Below, one piece after another: positions 57,198 to 64,000 of a stretch of DNA of 64,000 bases (within the stretch, counting starts at the first letter, position 1; each line of letters starts with the position of its first letter). Origin of the DNA: Ectopseudomonas guguanensis (GTDB lineage: Bacteria; Pseudomonadota; Gammaproteobacteria; Pseudomonadales; Pseudomonadaceae); contig NZ_FNJJ01000007.1 of the NCBI RefSeq assembly GCF_900104265.1, positions 124,131 to 188,130 of the forward strand, in the 5' to 3' direction. The translations under genes were made by a program, and so were the position numbers. The notes below the pieces were generated by a model. It searched no databases. It was not told the DNA's origin and was given only the letters and a program-made list of their open reading frames with translations.

Positions 57198-58007
57198 ATG
57201 AACACAGACGATCAGCGATTCGGCGGCATAGCCCGGCTTTACGGCCAGGAGGGCTATCAGCGCCTGGCTGCGGCGCACGTGGCGGTGGTCGGCATCGGCG
57301 GTGTCGGCTCCTGGGCGGCCGAGGCCCTGGCGCGCAGCGGTGTAGGCGAGATATCGCTGTTCGATCTGGATGACGTGTGCATCACCAATACCAATCGCCA
57401 GGTACACGCGGTCGAAGGGGCGGTGGGCAAGGCCAAGGTTGACGAGATGGCTGCGCGTATCCGCGCCATCAACCCGGCCTGTGTGGTGCATGCGGTGGCC
57501 GATTTCGTCACCCGCGAGACCATGGCCGAGTACATCACCGAACAGCTCGACGGCGTGATCGACTGCATCGACAGCGTGCCGGCCAAGGCCGCGCTGATCG
57601 CCTGGTGCAAGCGGCGCAAGATCCAGATCGTCACCACCGGCGGTGCCGGTGGCCAGGTCGACCCGACGCAGATTCAGGTCACCGACCTGAACAAGACCTT
57701 CAACGACCCACTGGCGGCCAAGGTGCGCTCGATGTTGCGCCGGGACTACGGCTTCTCCCGCACGCCGGGGCGCACCTACAGCGTGCCCTGCGTGTTCTCC
57801 ACCGAGCAGCTGCGCTATCCCAAGCCTGACGGCACGGTGTGCCAGGCCAAGGGCTTCGTCGGTGAAGGGGTGAAGCTCGACTGCGCCGGCGGCTTCGGCG
57901 CGGTGATGATGGTCACTGCCAGCTTCGGCATGGCCGCTGCGGCCAAGCTGGTGGACAAGCTGGTAGCGGGCGCCCGTCGCCCCGCGGAGCGTCAGGCGAA
58001 AACCTGA
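57198..58007 (+). CDS. tcdA: tRNA threonylcarbamoyladenosine dehydratase TcdA (CsdL)
   Basis: A 269-residue E1-like (ThiF/MoeB) ATP-dependent enzyme. It cyclises t6A37 of tRNA to ct6A. The nucleotide-binding motif [21 protein letters not shown] is near residue 28. [13 protein letters not shown] and the [15 protein letters not shown] segment follow, with conserved cysteines near [10 protein letters not shown]. In E. coli the partner sulfur-acceptor system is CsdA-CsdE; both are present about 2 kb downstream on the opposite strand. Confidence 0.94.
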   Translation: MNTDDQRFGGIARLYGQEGYQRLAAAHVAVVGIGGVGSWAAEALARSGVGEISLFDLDDVCITNTNRQVHAVEGAVGKAKVDEMAARIRAINPACVVHAVADFVTRETMAEYITEQLDGVIDCIDSVPAKAALIAWCKRRKIQIVTTGGAGGQVDPTQIQVTDLNKTFNDPLAAKVRSMLRRDYGFSRTPGRTYSVPCVFSTEQLRYPKPDGTVCQAKGFVGEGVKLDCAGGFGAVMMVTASFGMAAAAKLVDKLVAGARRPAERQAKT

Positions 58008-58107
58008 GAAACGCCCATGCGCGCAGCATTTGACTATGCTGGGCGAAGGCAGAGGTTGCAGTAATCGACAGGGACGCGTCGAACATGATCCGTATCAGAG
58101 GTGATTT

Positions 58108-58950
58108 GTGTCGTACCTGTTTTTCTGCGTCTCGCTGAGAAGACGCTGGGCACGGATGCTCGCCTCCCTGACGCTGCCCGTTCTGCTGGCAGCCCTGACG
58201 CCCGCTCAGGCCGAACCGCAGACTTTGCGTATCGGTACCGGCGACTGGGCTCCCTATGTCGACACGGAACGCAGCGACGGCGGTGCTCTGGCGCGGCTGA
58301 TCAGCGCGGTTTTTGCCGAAGCCGACTACCGCGTCGAGTTCATCTTCCACCCCTGGGACCGCAACGTGCGAATGCTGCAACAGGGCCAGCTGCACGCGAT
58401 CATGCCCTACAGCTGCGGGCCGAGCCGGCTCAATTACGGTATCTGCAGCGACCCGCTGGTGCGCGGCGAGATCGTGCTGTTCCACCGCCGCGACCAGGCA
58501 TTCGACTGGACGAAGGTCGAAGACCTGCTCAAATACCGCATCGGCACCACGCTCGGCTATTCCTACGGCCAGGCCTTCGACGAGGCGCTGCAGGCCGGCC
58601 GGCTGAATGTCGTGCAGAGCGGCAAGGAGGACACCAGCTTTCGCCTGCTGGAGCTGGGACGCATTGACCTGCACCCACAGGATCGTGCGGTGGGCTATGC
58701 CATGCTGCGGCGCCTGTTCCCGCAAGATGGCGGCAACATCGTTCACCATCCGCGGCAACTGAATACCGAGCCGCTACGCTTGCTGTTCCGCAAGAACGAC
58801 CCGGAGAGCGCCAGGCTGCTGCACCTGTTCAACGCCAGGCTGCGCGATTTCGCCGAGCGTGGCGACCTGAAGCGTCTGCAGCAGGCGCTCAATTCCGGTA
58901 ACGCCGATGACTGGAAACCCAGCACCTCGGCCCGTGCCGTGCGAGACTGA
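58108..58950 (+). CDS. Periplasmic amino-acid-type solute-binding protein
   Basis: A 280-residue family-3 solute-binding protein. A signal peptide (MLASLTLPVLLAALTPAQAEP) precedes LRIGTGDWAPYVDTE and GALARLISAVFAEADYRVEFIFHPWDRNVRMLQQGQ. No permease or ATPase gene is nearby, so it may be a receptor or serve a remote transporter. The start is GTG at 58108 with GAGG eight bases upstream; an internal ATG sixteen codons on would give a shorter signal peptide. It is followed at 37 bp by the DUF1456 gene. Confidence 0.83.
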   Translation: MSYLFFCVSLRRRWARMLASLTLPVLLAALTPAQAEPQTLRIGTGDWAPYVDTERSDGGALARLISAVFAEADYRVEFIFHPWDRNVRMLQQGQLHAIMPYSCGPSRLNYGICSDPLVRGEIVLFHRRDQAFDWTKVEDLLKYRIGTTLGYSYGQAFDEALQAGRLNVVQSGKEDTSFRLLELGRIDLHPQDRAVGYAMLRRLFPQDGGNIVHHPRQLNTEPLRLLFRKNDPESARLLHLFNARLRDFAERGDLKRLQQALNSGNADDWKPSTSARAVRD

Positions 58951-58987
58951 GCGGCATCTGCCGACCTTCTCCCTCAAGAGTTTTCCC

Positions 58988-59458
58988 ATGCTTAATAACG
59001 ATGTGCTGCGCAGCCTGCGCTATCTGCTGGATGTCGGCGATGGCACGCTGGAGGCGTTCTGCCAACTGGCGGACTATCCCGTCGAACCGGGGCTGATCTC
59101 GGCCTGCCTGCTGCGTGAGGACGAGCCCGGTTATCGCGCCTGCAGCGATGTGCTGTTGGCGCATGTACTCGAGGGCCTGGTGTTCTACAAGCGCGGCAAG
59201 GATGACAGCCGGCCACGCCTGCCGGTGGGAAGGCGCCTGAGCAACAACCTGATCCTGAAGAAGCTGCGCGTGGCCCTCGAGCTGCGTGATGAGGATATCC
59301 AGGCGATTCTGCAATCGGCCGACCTGCCGATGACCAAGACCGAACTGGGGGCCTTGTTCCGCGCGCCGGGCCACAAGCACTACCGTGAGTGTGGCGACCA
59401 GATTCTGCGCAACTTCCTGCGCGGCTTGACGCTGCGCGAGCGGGGCAAGAGCGACTAG
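58988..59458 (+). CDS. DUF1456 family protein (YehS-like)
   Basis: A 156-residue soluble protein with two repeated helical modules: LNNDVLRSLRYLLDVGDGTLEAFCQLADYPV and LSNNLILKKLRVALELRDEDIQAILQSADLPM. That duplication is the DUF1456 hallmark. E. coli YehS belongs here; its function is not established. The start at 58988 begins the first repeat directly. The gene ends at a REP-like region. Confidence 0.9.
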   Translation: MLNNDVLRSLRYLLDVGDGTLEAFCQLADYPVEPGLISACLLREDEPGYRACSDVLLAHVLEGLVFYKRGKDDSRPRLPVGRRLSNNLILKKLRVALELRDEDIQAILQSADLPMTKTELGALFRAPGHKHYRECGDQILRNFLRGLTLRERGKSD

Positions 59459-59501
59459 TGGCGTGACACTGCCGAAATGGTGAGGATCGTTCGTGATCTT
59501 C

Positions 59502-59668
59502 GTAGGGTGGGTTAGCGGCGCCAAACCTCACACTATCAGACATCGCCATCGTCGTGCGCCGCGTAACCCACCAGAGGTCATCCCTGCGTTGTACCCATGG
59601 TGGGGTACGGCGCAGCGTGTCCTGCGGGCTTCATCTCTATCGGCAGCAGGCGCCTGACCCACCCTGCG
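59502..59668. repeat. GTAGGGTGGGTTA-type repeat region, degenerate
   Basis: GTAGGGTGGGTTAGCGGCGC (59502) is followed by GCGCCGCGTAACCCACC (about 59555-59573) and, after a degraded interior, by GGCGCCTGACCCACCCTGCGG (about 59648-59668). It looks like decayed facing copies of one family. Confidence 0.65.
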
Positions 59669-59681
59669 GTGATCCGGCACT

Positions 59682-60089
59682 TCAGGATTCAGCCAGTTCG
59701 CGCATACGTTGCAACACGGCATTGAGGCCGTTGCTGCGAGATGGCGACAGTTGTCTCTGCAGTCCCAGTTGCTCGAACCAGTCGACCAGATCGACGCTGG
59801 CGAGCTCGGCACGAGGCAGGCCCTCCACTCGGACCAGCAGCACGGCCAGCAAGCCACGCAGCAGGCGGGCATCGCTGCCAGCGCGAAAGTGCAGACGCCC
59901 GTCGCGGCGCTCGGCAACGAGCCAGACCAGGCTTTCGCAGCCGTGCACACGGTTTTCATCTATGCGTTCGGCATCGCTCAGGGGCTCCAGGCGCTCGCCC
60001 CATTGCATCAGCAGGCGCGCACGCTGTTCCCAGCCGGAGCAGGCGGTAAAGGCTTCCAGTGCTTCCTGAGCGGCGACTGGCAGGCTCAT
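59682..60089 (-). CDS. csdE: Cysteine desulfuration protein CsdE (SufE family)
   Basis: A 135-residue SufE-fold sulfur acceptor. The reactive cysteine is C51 in VHGCESLVWL. It takes persulfide sulfur from CsdA. FTACSGWEQRARLLMQWGERL and the C-terminal LSPSRSNGLNAVLQRM are typical. The start at 60089 gives MSLPVAAQ; seven further in-frame codons upstream lack a site. It lies 118 bp downstream of csdA across a REP pair. Confidence 0.93.
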   Translation of the reverse strand: MSLPVAAQEALEAFTACSGWEQRARLLMQWGERLEPLSDAERIDENRVHGCESLVWLVAERRDGRLHFRAGSDARLLRGLLAVLLVRVEGLPRAELASVDLVDWFEQLGLQRQLSPSRSNGLNAVLQRMRELAES

Positions 60090-60110
60090 GGCGAGAGGCT
60101 CTCGGAGCAT

Positions 60111-60186
60111 GTAGGAGCGACTTCAGCCGCGAAGGTCCGGGCGCCGATATTCGCGGCTGAAACGGAATGCCGCCCAGCCGCTCCTA
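60111..60186. repeat. REP pair between csdA and csdE
   Basis: GTAGGAGCGACTTCAGCCGCGAA (60111) faces GCGGCTGAAACGG...CAGCCGCTCCTAC, ending at 60186. The right arm is near-identical to the copy at 33350-33391. Confidence 0.88.
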
Positions 60187-60207
60187 CGAAGGGCCGTTGG
60201 TGGCGTT

Positions 60208-61413
60208 TCATCGCAACAGCTCCAGGGCGTTATCCAGGGCGCTGAAAAACCGCTGCAGATCCTCGCCATCGTTGTACAGCCCGAGCGAGACTCGAATCGC
60301 ACCGCTCAGCCCCAGGCCTTTCATCAGTGGCATGGCGCAGTGGTGACCGGCCCGTACGGCGATGCCCTGTTCGGTCAGCAGGTGCGCCAGGTCGGCGTTA
60401 TGCACGCCGTCGATGCAGAAGCTGGCCAGTGCCAACTGTGGTTTGCCAAGCAGACGCACGCCGTCACGTGCCAGCAGGCCGGCCAGCAGTTCGGCATGCA
60501 GGGCTGCTTCATGCCGGGCCACGGCTGCGTGATCCAGGGCGCTCAGCCAATCCAGCGCAGCGCCCAGCGCTATCACGGCGGACACGGCCGGTGTGCCGGC
60601 CTCGAAGCCCAGCGGAGCAGGGCGGAAGCGCGCTTGCTGGTAGTCGGCGTCGAGCACCATCTCGCCGCCGAATTGCCAATGCTGCAGCCGGCGCAGCACT
60701 TCGCCGCGCCCGTAAAGCAGGCCGACGCCATCGGGGCCGTAGAACTTGTGCGACGAGCACACGTAGAAGTCGCAGCCCAGCGCCTGCATGTCATGACGAC
60801 CATGCACCGCACCCTGTGCCCCATCCACCACAGTGAACGCGCCTTGCGCACGGGCCAGTGCCAGCAGTTCGGCGAGCGGTTGCCAGCGCCCGAGCACGTT
60901 GGACAGCTGCGAAACCGCCAGCAGGCGAGTGCGTGGGCCGATCAGTCGGGCGGCCTGGTCCAGGTCGACCGTGCCCGCATCATTCAGCGGCAGGACCACC
61001 AGCTCCAGACCATGGCGCCTGGCCAGTTGCTGCCAGGGCAGCAGGTTGGCGTGGTGTTCCAGCGCGCTGATGACGATCTGCTCGCCCGGCTGCAGCAGGT
61101 ACTCCAGGCCATAGGCCAGCAGGTTGAGTGATTCGGTGCTGCCGCGGGTGAAGATGATCTCCTCGGCGCTTGCCGCATTCAGCCACTGCGCGGCCTTGCT
61201 GCGTGTCGCCTCGAAGGCGCGGGTGGCGCGTTCGCCCGGCAGGTGCTGGGCGCGATGCACGTTGGCCACACCGCCGGCGTAGTAGCCGAGCAGGGCGTCG
61301 AGCACCGCCTGCGGTTTCTGCGCGGTGGCGGCGCTGTCCAGGTAGGTCTGGCCTTCGGCTTGGAGGGCAAGAATGCCGGGAAAGTCGGCGCGCCAGGGGG
61401 AGATCAGTGACAT
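60208..61413 (-). CDS. csdA: Cysteine desulfurase CsdA
   Basis: A 401-residue fold-type I PLP enzyme. The PLP lysine is K223 in CSSHKFYGPDG, preceded by VVDGAQGAVHG. The persulfide cysteine lies in GHHCAMPLM, the class II (SufS/CsdA) arrangement. It removes sulfur from cysteine to give alanine and hands the persulfide to CsdE. It precedes csdE in the same orientation. Choice of CsdA over SufS rests on the neighbouring CsdE and TcdA and the lack of sufBCD. Confidence 0.93.
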   Translation of the reverse strand: MSLISPWRADFPGILALQAEGQTYLDSAATAQKPQAVLDALLGYYAGGVANVHRAQHLPGERATRAFEATRSKAAQWLNAASAEEIIFTRGSTESLNLLAYGLEYLLQPGEQIVISALEHHANLLPWQQLARRHGLELVVLPLNDAGTVDLDQAARLIGPRTRLLAVSQLSNVLGRWQPLAELLALARAQGAFTVVDGAQGAVHGRHDMQALGCDFYVCSSHKFYGPDGVGLLYGRGEVLRRLQHWQFGGEMVLDADYQQARFRPAPLGFEAGTPAVSAVIALGAALDWLSALDHAAVARHEAALHAELLAGLLARDGVRLLGKPQLALASFCIDGVHNADLAHLLTEQGIAVRAGHHCAMPLMKGLGLSGAIRVSLGLYNDGEDLQRFFSALDNALELLR

Positions 61414-61427
61414 GAGGAGCCTATCCC

Positions 61428-61486
61428 GTAGGGTGCGCCATGCGCACCAGGTCGCATGGCTGAGCGGTGCGCACGGCGCACCCTAC
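61428..61486. repeat. REP pair between dapD and csdA
   Basis: GTAGGGTGCGCCATGCGCACC (61428) faces GGTGCGCACGGCGCACCCTAC (ending 61486) with 17 bases between. It lies 6 bp from the dapD stop codon. Confidence 0.9.
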
Positions 61487-61492
61487 GTGGGA

Positions 61493-62527
61493 TTAGTTGT
61501 GGGCGTGCAGGGCTTCGTTAAGCTCGATGGCCGACTTGTGGGTCTTGCATTCCACGGCGCCGGTCAGCGAGTTGCGACGGAACAGCAGGTCCGGCTGGCC
61601 AGCCAGGTCGCGCGCCTTGGCCACCTTGACCAGGGCGTTGCCCTCGTCGAGCAGGTTCACCTTGGTGCCGGCGGTGATGTACAGGCCGGCTTCGACGGTG
61701 TTGCGGTCGCCCAGCGGGATGCCGATGCCGGCGTTGGCGCCGATCAGGCAGCCTTCGCCGACGCTGATGACGATGTTGCCGCCACCGGACAGGGTGCCCA
61801 TGGTCGAACAGCCGCCGCCCAGGTCCGAACCCTTGCCGACGAATACGCCCGCGGAAACGCGGCCTTCGATCATGCCCGGGCCTTCGGTGCCGCCATTGAA
61901 GTTGACGAAGCCTTCGTGCATCACCGTGGTGCCTTCACCGATGTAGGCACCCAGGCGCACGCGGGCGCTGTCAGCGATGCGCACACCGGCCGGTACCACG
62001 TAGTCGGTCATTTTCGGGAACTTGTCCACCGAGAACACTTCCAGCAGCTCGCCCTTCAGGCGCGCTTCCAGTTGGCGCTCGGCCAGCTCGGCGAGGTCGA
62101 CGGCGCCCTGGCTGGTCCAGGCTACGTTGGGCAGCAGCGGGAAGATGCCGGCCAGGCTCAGGCCGTGCGGCTTGACCAGACGATGCGACAGCAGGTGCAG
62201 CTTGAGGTAGGCCTCCGGGGTGCTGGTCAGCGCGCTGTCTTCGGCCAGGAAGGTGGCGACCAGCGGATTGTGGCTTTCGGCCAGGCGGGTCAGCAGCGCC
62301 GATTGCGCGGCGTCCACGCCTTTCAGGGCTTCGGCCAGGTCGGCGGCTTGCGCGTTGGTGAAGGCGATGGCCTGGTTGCCACCCTGGTAGCCGAGTTTCT
62401 CGGCTGCCTTGGCCACGAGTTCGCTGGCCGGGTTGAGCAGCGGCAGGGCGTAGAAGACTTCCAGCCAGTTGCCCTGGCGGTTCTGGGTACCAACGCCAAA
62501 GGCGATGCTGAAGAGGGAGGTGCTCAT
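61493..62527 (-). CDS. dapD: 2,3,4,5-tetrahydropyridine-2,6-dicarboxylate N-succinyltransferase
   Basis: A 344-residue DapD of the longer Pseudomonas/actinobacterial type. It adds succinyl from succinyl-CoA in the diaminopimelate pathway. The C-terminal half is a left-handed parallel beta helix of hexapeptide repeats (VRIADSARVRLGAYIGEGTTV, GCSTMGTLSGGGNIVISVGEGCLIGANAGIGI). AAGGAA lies nine bases before the start. With dapC at the window edge and dapE at 55858, three dap steps lie within 8 kb. Confidence 0.96.
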   Translation of the reverse strand: MSTSLFSIAFGVGTQNRQGNWLEVFYALPLLNPASELVAKAAEKLGYQGGNQAIAFTNAQAADLAEALKGVDAAQSALLTRLAESHNPLVATFLAEDSALTSTPEAYLKLHLLSHRLVKPHGLSLAGIFPLLPNVAWTSQGAVDLAELAERQLEARLKGELLEVFSVDKFPKMTDYVVPAGVRIADSARVRLGAYIGEGTTVMHEGFVNFNGGTEGPGMIEGRVSAGVFVGKGSDLGGGCSTMGTLSGGGNIVISVGEGCLIGANAGIGIPLGDRNTVEAGLYITAGTKVNLLDEGNALVKVAKARDLAGQPDLLFRRNSLTGAVECKTHKSAIELNEALHAHN

Positions 62528-62563
62528 AGATGGGTTCCTTGCAACGAAATCGGGTGAGGTGGA

Positions 62564-62914
62564 TCAGGCCAGCGCGGCTTGGTAGTTGTCCGGTTTGAAG
62601 CCGACCAGGGTCCTGTCGCCCAGATCGAGTATCGGGCGCTTGATCATCGAGGGCTGGGCCAGCATCAGCTCGATGGCCCTGGCCTGGTCGAGATCGGCTT
62701 TCTGTGCGTCATCGAGCTTGCGGAAGGTGGTGCCGGCGCGGTTGAGAATGGTCTCCCAGCCGTGCTCGTCGCACCATTTCTGCAGGCTCGCGCGGTCGAT
62801 GCCGGCCGTCTTGTAATCGTGGAAGTCGTAGGCGATGCCCTGCTCGTCAAGCCAGCTGCGGGCTTTCTTCATGGTGTCGCAGGCCTTGATGCCGTAGAGG
62901 TGGATCGCGCTCAA
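62564..62914 (-). CDS. ArsC/Spx-family thioredoxin-fold protein (YffB-like)
   Basis: A 116-residue protein with the ArsC-like fold. GIKACDTMKKARSWLDEQGI contains the single conserved Cys12 in a C-x3-K-K context. LLNRAGTTFRKL-like and PILDLGDRTLVGF segments complete the pattern. It is not an arsenate reductase by context; E. coli YffB is a related protein found beside dapE. The start is TTG at 62914, supported by GGAG six bases upstream. It is 36 bp upstream of dapD, likely in one operon. Confidence 0.9.
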   Translation of the reverse strand: MSAIHLYGIKACDTMKKARSWLDEQGIAYDFHDYKTAGIDRASLQKWCDEHGWETILNRAGTTFRKLDDAQKADLDQARAIELMLAQPSMIKRPILDLGDRTLVGFKPDNYQAALA

Positions 62915-63153
62915 GTGATGCTCCGGTTCATCGGTTGTGGTCGCAGAGAAGGGCGATTATGCCACGACATTGTGCTGGGCGAGGGTTTCCCACCGAGCCG
63001 TTGCCGTCCGTCGCCGGGTAGTCAAGAAAGGCGCGCCGCTACCGTTAAGCCTGATAGTCGAATTCGCTTCGCCGGGTTGGTGGGGCGCTCTCCGTTGGCT
63101 TGCACGTTTTACCTGGATGCAAGGTGCGCAAGCTGCCTCTGGTTGTCATCAGC

Positions 63154-63816
63154 ATGATCGATCTGAATACCTGGAATCTGACCATTCCCGAGCAAGTCCC
63201 TGCCCGCACCATCGAAACCCGCCTGGTAAAAGCCGACTATCGCAGCCCGTACTTCCAGCGTTCCGGACAGACGCTGATATTCTGGGCGCCGGTGACCGGT
63301 ACCAGCACTGCCAACAGCCCCTACCCACGCACCGAGCTGCGTGAAACCTTTGCCGATGGCAAGTTGCGCAACTGGCTGTACAAGGAGGGCAGCCATCACC
63401 TGTCGGCGTCCCTGGCGGTCACCCAGGTGCCGTCCAGCGGCAAGGTGGTGATCGGCCAGGTGCATTCCAAGGACAATCCCACCCCCTTCATCAAGCTGCA
63501 GTACCAGTTCGAGCGGGGTGTCGGCTATGTGAACCTGGAGCTGCGCAGAAAGCCGGGCGACATCAAGAGCCCCGTGGTGATGACCTACCGCAGCATGCCG
63601 CTCGACACCCGCTTCAACTATGCGATCGACATTTCCCGCAACGGCGACCTGCGGGTGACGATAGACGGCCTGACCTACACGGACAGGATCGACCCGGCCT
63701 GGGCCGACAAGCGTTTCTACTTCAAGGCCGGCGTCTACACCCTGGATAACCAGGGGCCGTCCAGCGAAGGCGGCCGCGCGGTATTCCACCAGCTGCGCGC
63801 GACCCACGGCAAATAA
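63154..63816 (+). CDS. Polysaccharide lyase family 7 (alginate lyase-like)
   Basis: A 220-residue single-domain PL7 protein. The three PL7 motifs appear in order: PRTELRE, IGQVHSKD (containing the Q-x-H catalytic pair) and YFKAGVYT with its catalytic tyrosine. The family cleaves alginate by beta-elimination. No signal peptide is visible, as in the P. aeruginosa homologue PA1167, so its route out of the cell, if any, is unclear. The start ATG at 63154 is chosen at the natural domain start (IDLNTWNLTIP). It lies between dapC and the ArsC-like gene on the opposite strand. Confidence 0.9.
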   Translation: MIDLNTWNLTIPEQVPARTIETRLVKADYRSPYFQRSGQTLIFWAPVTGTSTANSPYPRTELRETFADGKLRNWLYKEGSHHLSASLAVTQVPSSGKVVIGQVHSKDNPTPFIKLQYQFERGVGYVNLELRRKPGDIKSPVVMTYRSMPLDTRFNYAIDISRNGDLRVTIDGLTYTDRIDPAWADKRFYFKAGVYTLDNQGPSSEGGRAVFHQLRATHGK

Positions 63817-63849
63817 TGAGGGGGCGGCCGCTCACTCGGCCGCGTGCAC

Positions 63850-64000
63850 TCAGGCGTTCTCGATGAAGCGGCGAATGCGCTCGGCGGCCTCGATGCATTC
63901 GCCAAGCGGCGCGACCAGCGCCATGCGCACGCGGCCAGCGCCGGGGTTGACGCCATTGACCTCGCGCGACAGGTACGAGCCCGGCACCACGGTCACGTGT
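63850..64000 (-). CDS. dapC: Succinyldiaminopimelate transaminase DapC, C-terminal fragment
   Basis: The last 49 or so codons are visible; the gene continues beyond the window. PGSYLSREVNGVNPGAGRVR and MALVAPLGECIEAAERIRRF match the end of PLP-dependent DapC aminotransferases, including the arginine that binds the substrate carboxylate. The position upstream of dapD on the same strand supports the call. The start and PLP lysine are outside the window. Confidence 0.85.
   Translation of the reverse strand, partial: HVTVVPGSYLSREVNGVNPGAGRVRMALVAPLGECIEAAERIRRFIENA

Noticed and set aside
55633..57201. A 522-codon plus-strand frame opposite dapE and rlmA
   Set aside because: Antisense shadow of two well-supported genes.

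Overview
The window is a high-GC gammaproteobacterial chromosome segment, almost certainly Pseudomonas and most like the P. mendocina / P. oleovorans / P. alcaligenes branch. The evidence is gene content and order: glk-gltR-gltS-gltB-gltF-gltG-gltK-oprB laid out as in P. aeruginosa, Pseudomonas-type DapD, PlsB, CcoG and a lipoprotein-type Mqo. The species assignment is inference. No rRNA, tRNA, CRISPR array or complete insertion sequence was seen.

Layout. 1-6.1 kb: tail of a TyrR/PhhR-like activator, a nucleoside deaminase, and an apparent acyl-CoA catabolic group (HMG-CoA-lyase-like enzyme, CaiB/BaiF CoA-transferase, divergent LysR regulator, orphan TRAP binding protein). 6.6-18.3 kb: acsA, a CHASE3 chemoreceptor, an EAL protein, a chalcone-isomerase-like/DUF3833/SDR operon, a large acyl-CoA dehydrogenase, and a metallo-beta-lactamase-fold protein divergent from a LysR gene. 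18.4-31.5 kb: a membrane EAL protein, a YgiM-like protein, a UbiH-family hydroxylase, then the glucose uptake and phosphorylation locus. 31.8-44.3 kb: MocR regulator, ccoG, cidA/lrgB-like pair, mqo, a trypsin-like protein, plsB, an EamA transporter and a small membrane protein. 44.4-48.6 kb: an accessory region with uncharacterised secreted proteins, a DUF695 gene broken by a 7-bp duplication, and an AT-rich run of integron-type gene cassettes (HNH, membrane protein, Doc toxin with a possible HicA-like tail) separated by attC-like sites, with no integrase. 49-64 kb: a Gld-type ABC exporter with DUF4340, a cold-shock gene, rlmA-dapE, tcdA, csdE-csdA, dapD, an ArsC-like protein, a PL7 alginate lyase and the end of dapC.

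The dominant non-coding theme is dense REP-like palindromes. At least eight sequence families are present, most bounded by 5'-GTAG...CTAC-3'. They fill most intergenic gaps, supply the stop codon of one gene, and appear in frame inside the OprB signal peptide; another repeat lies in the GltG N-terminus. Three local tandem duplications involve them (about 78-bp copies after the first gene, a 219-bp unit after the cold-shock gene, and a 131-bp unit that repeats the 3' end of the EamA gene).

Functional links: the glt/oprB locus imports glucose through the outer membrane and an ABC transporter, and Glk phosphorylates it. GltR/GltS and a HexR-like operator probably control it. AcsA, the acyl-CoA dehydrogenase, Mqo and the CoA-transferase/lyase pair feed acetyl-CoA and the TCA cycle. 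DapD, DapC and DapE make diaminopimelate. CsdA, CsdE and TcdA supply sulfur and modify tRNA.
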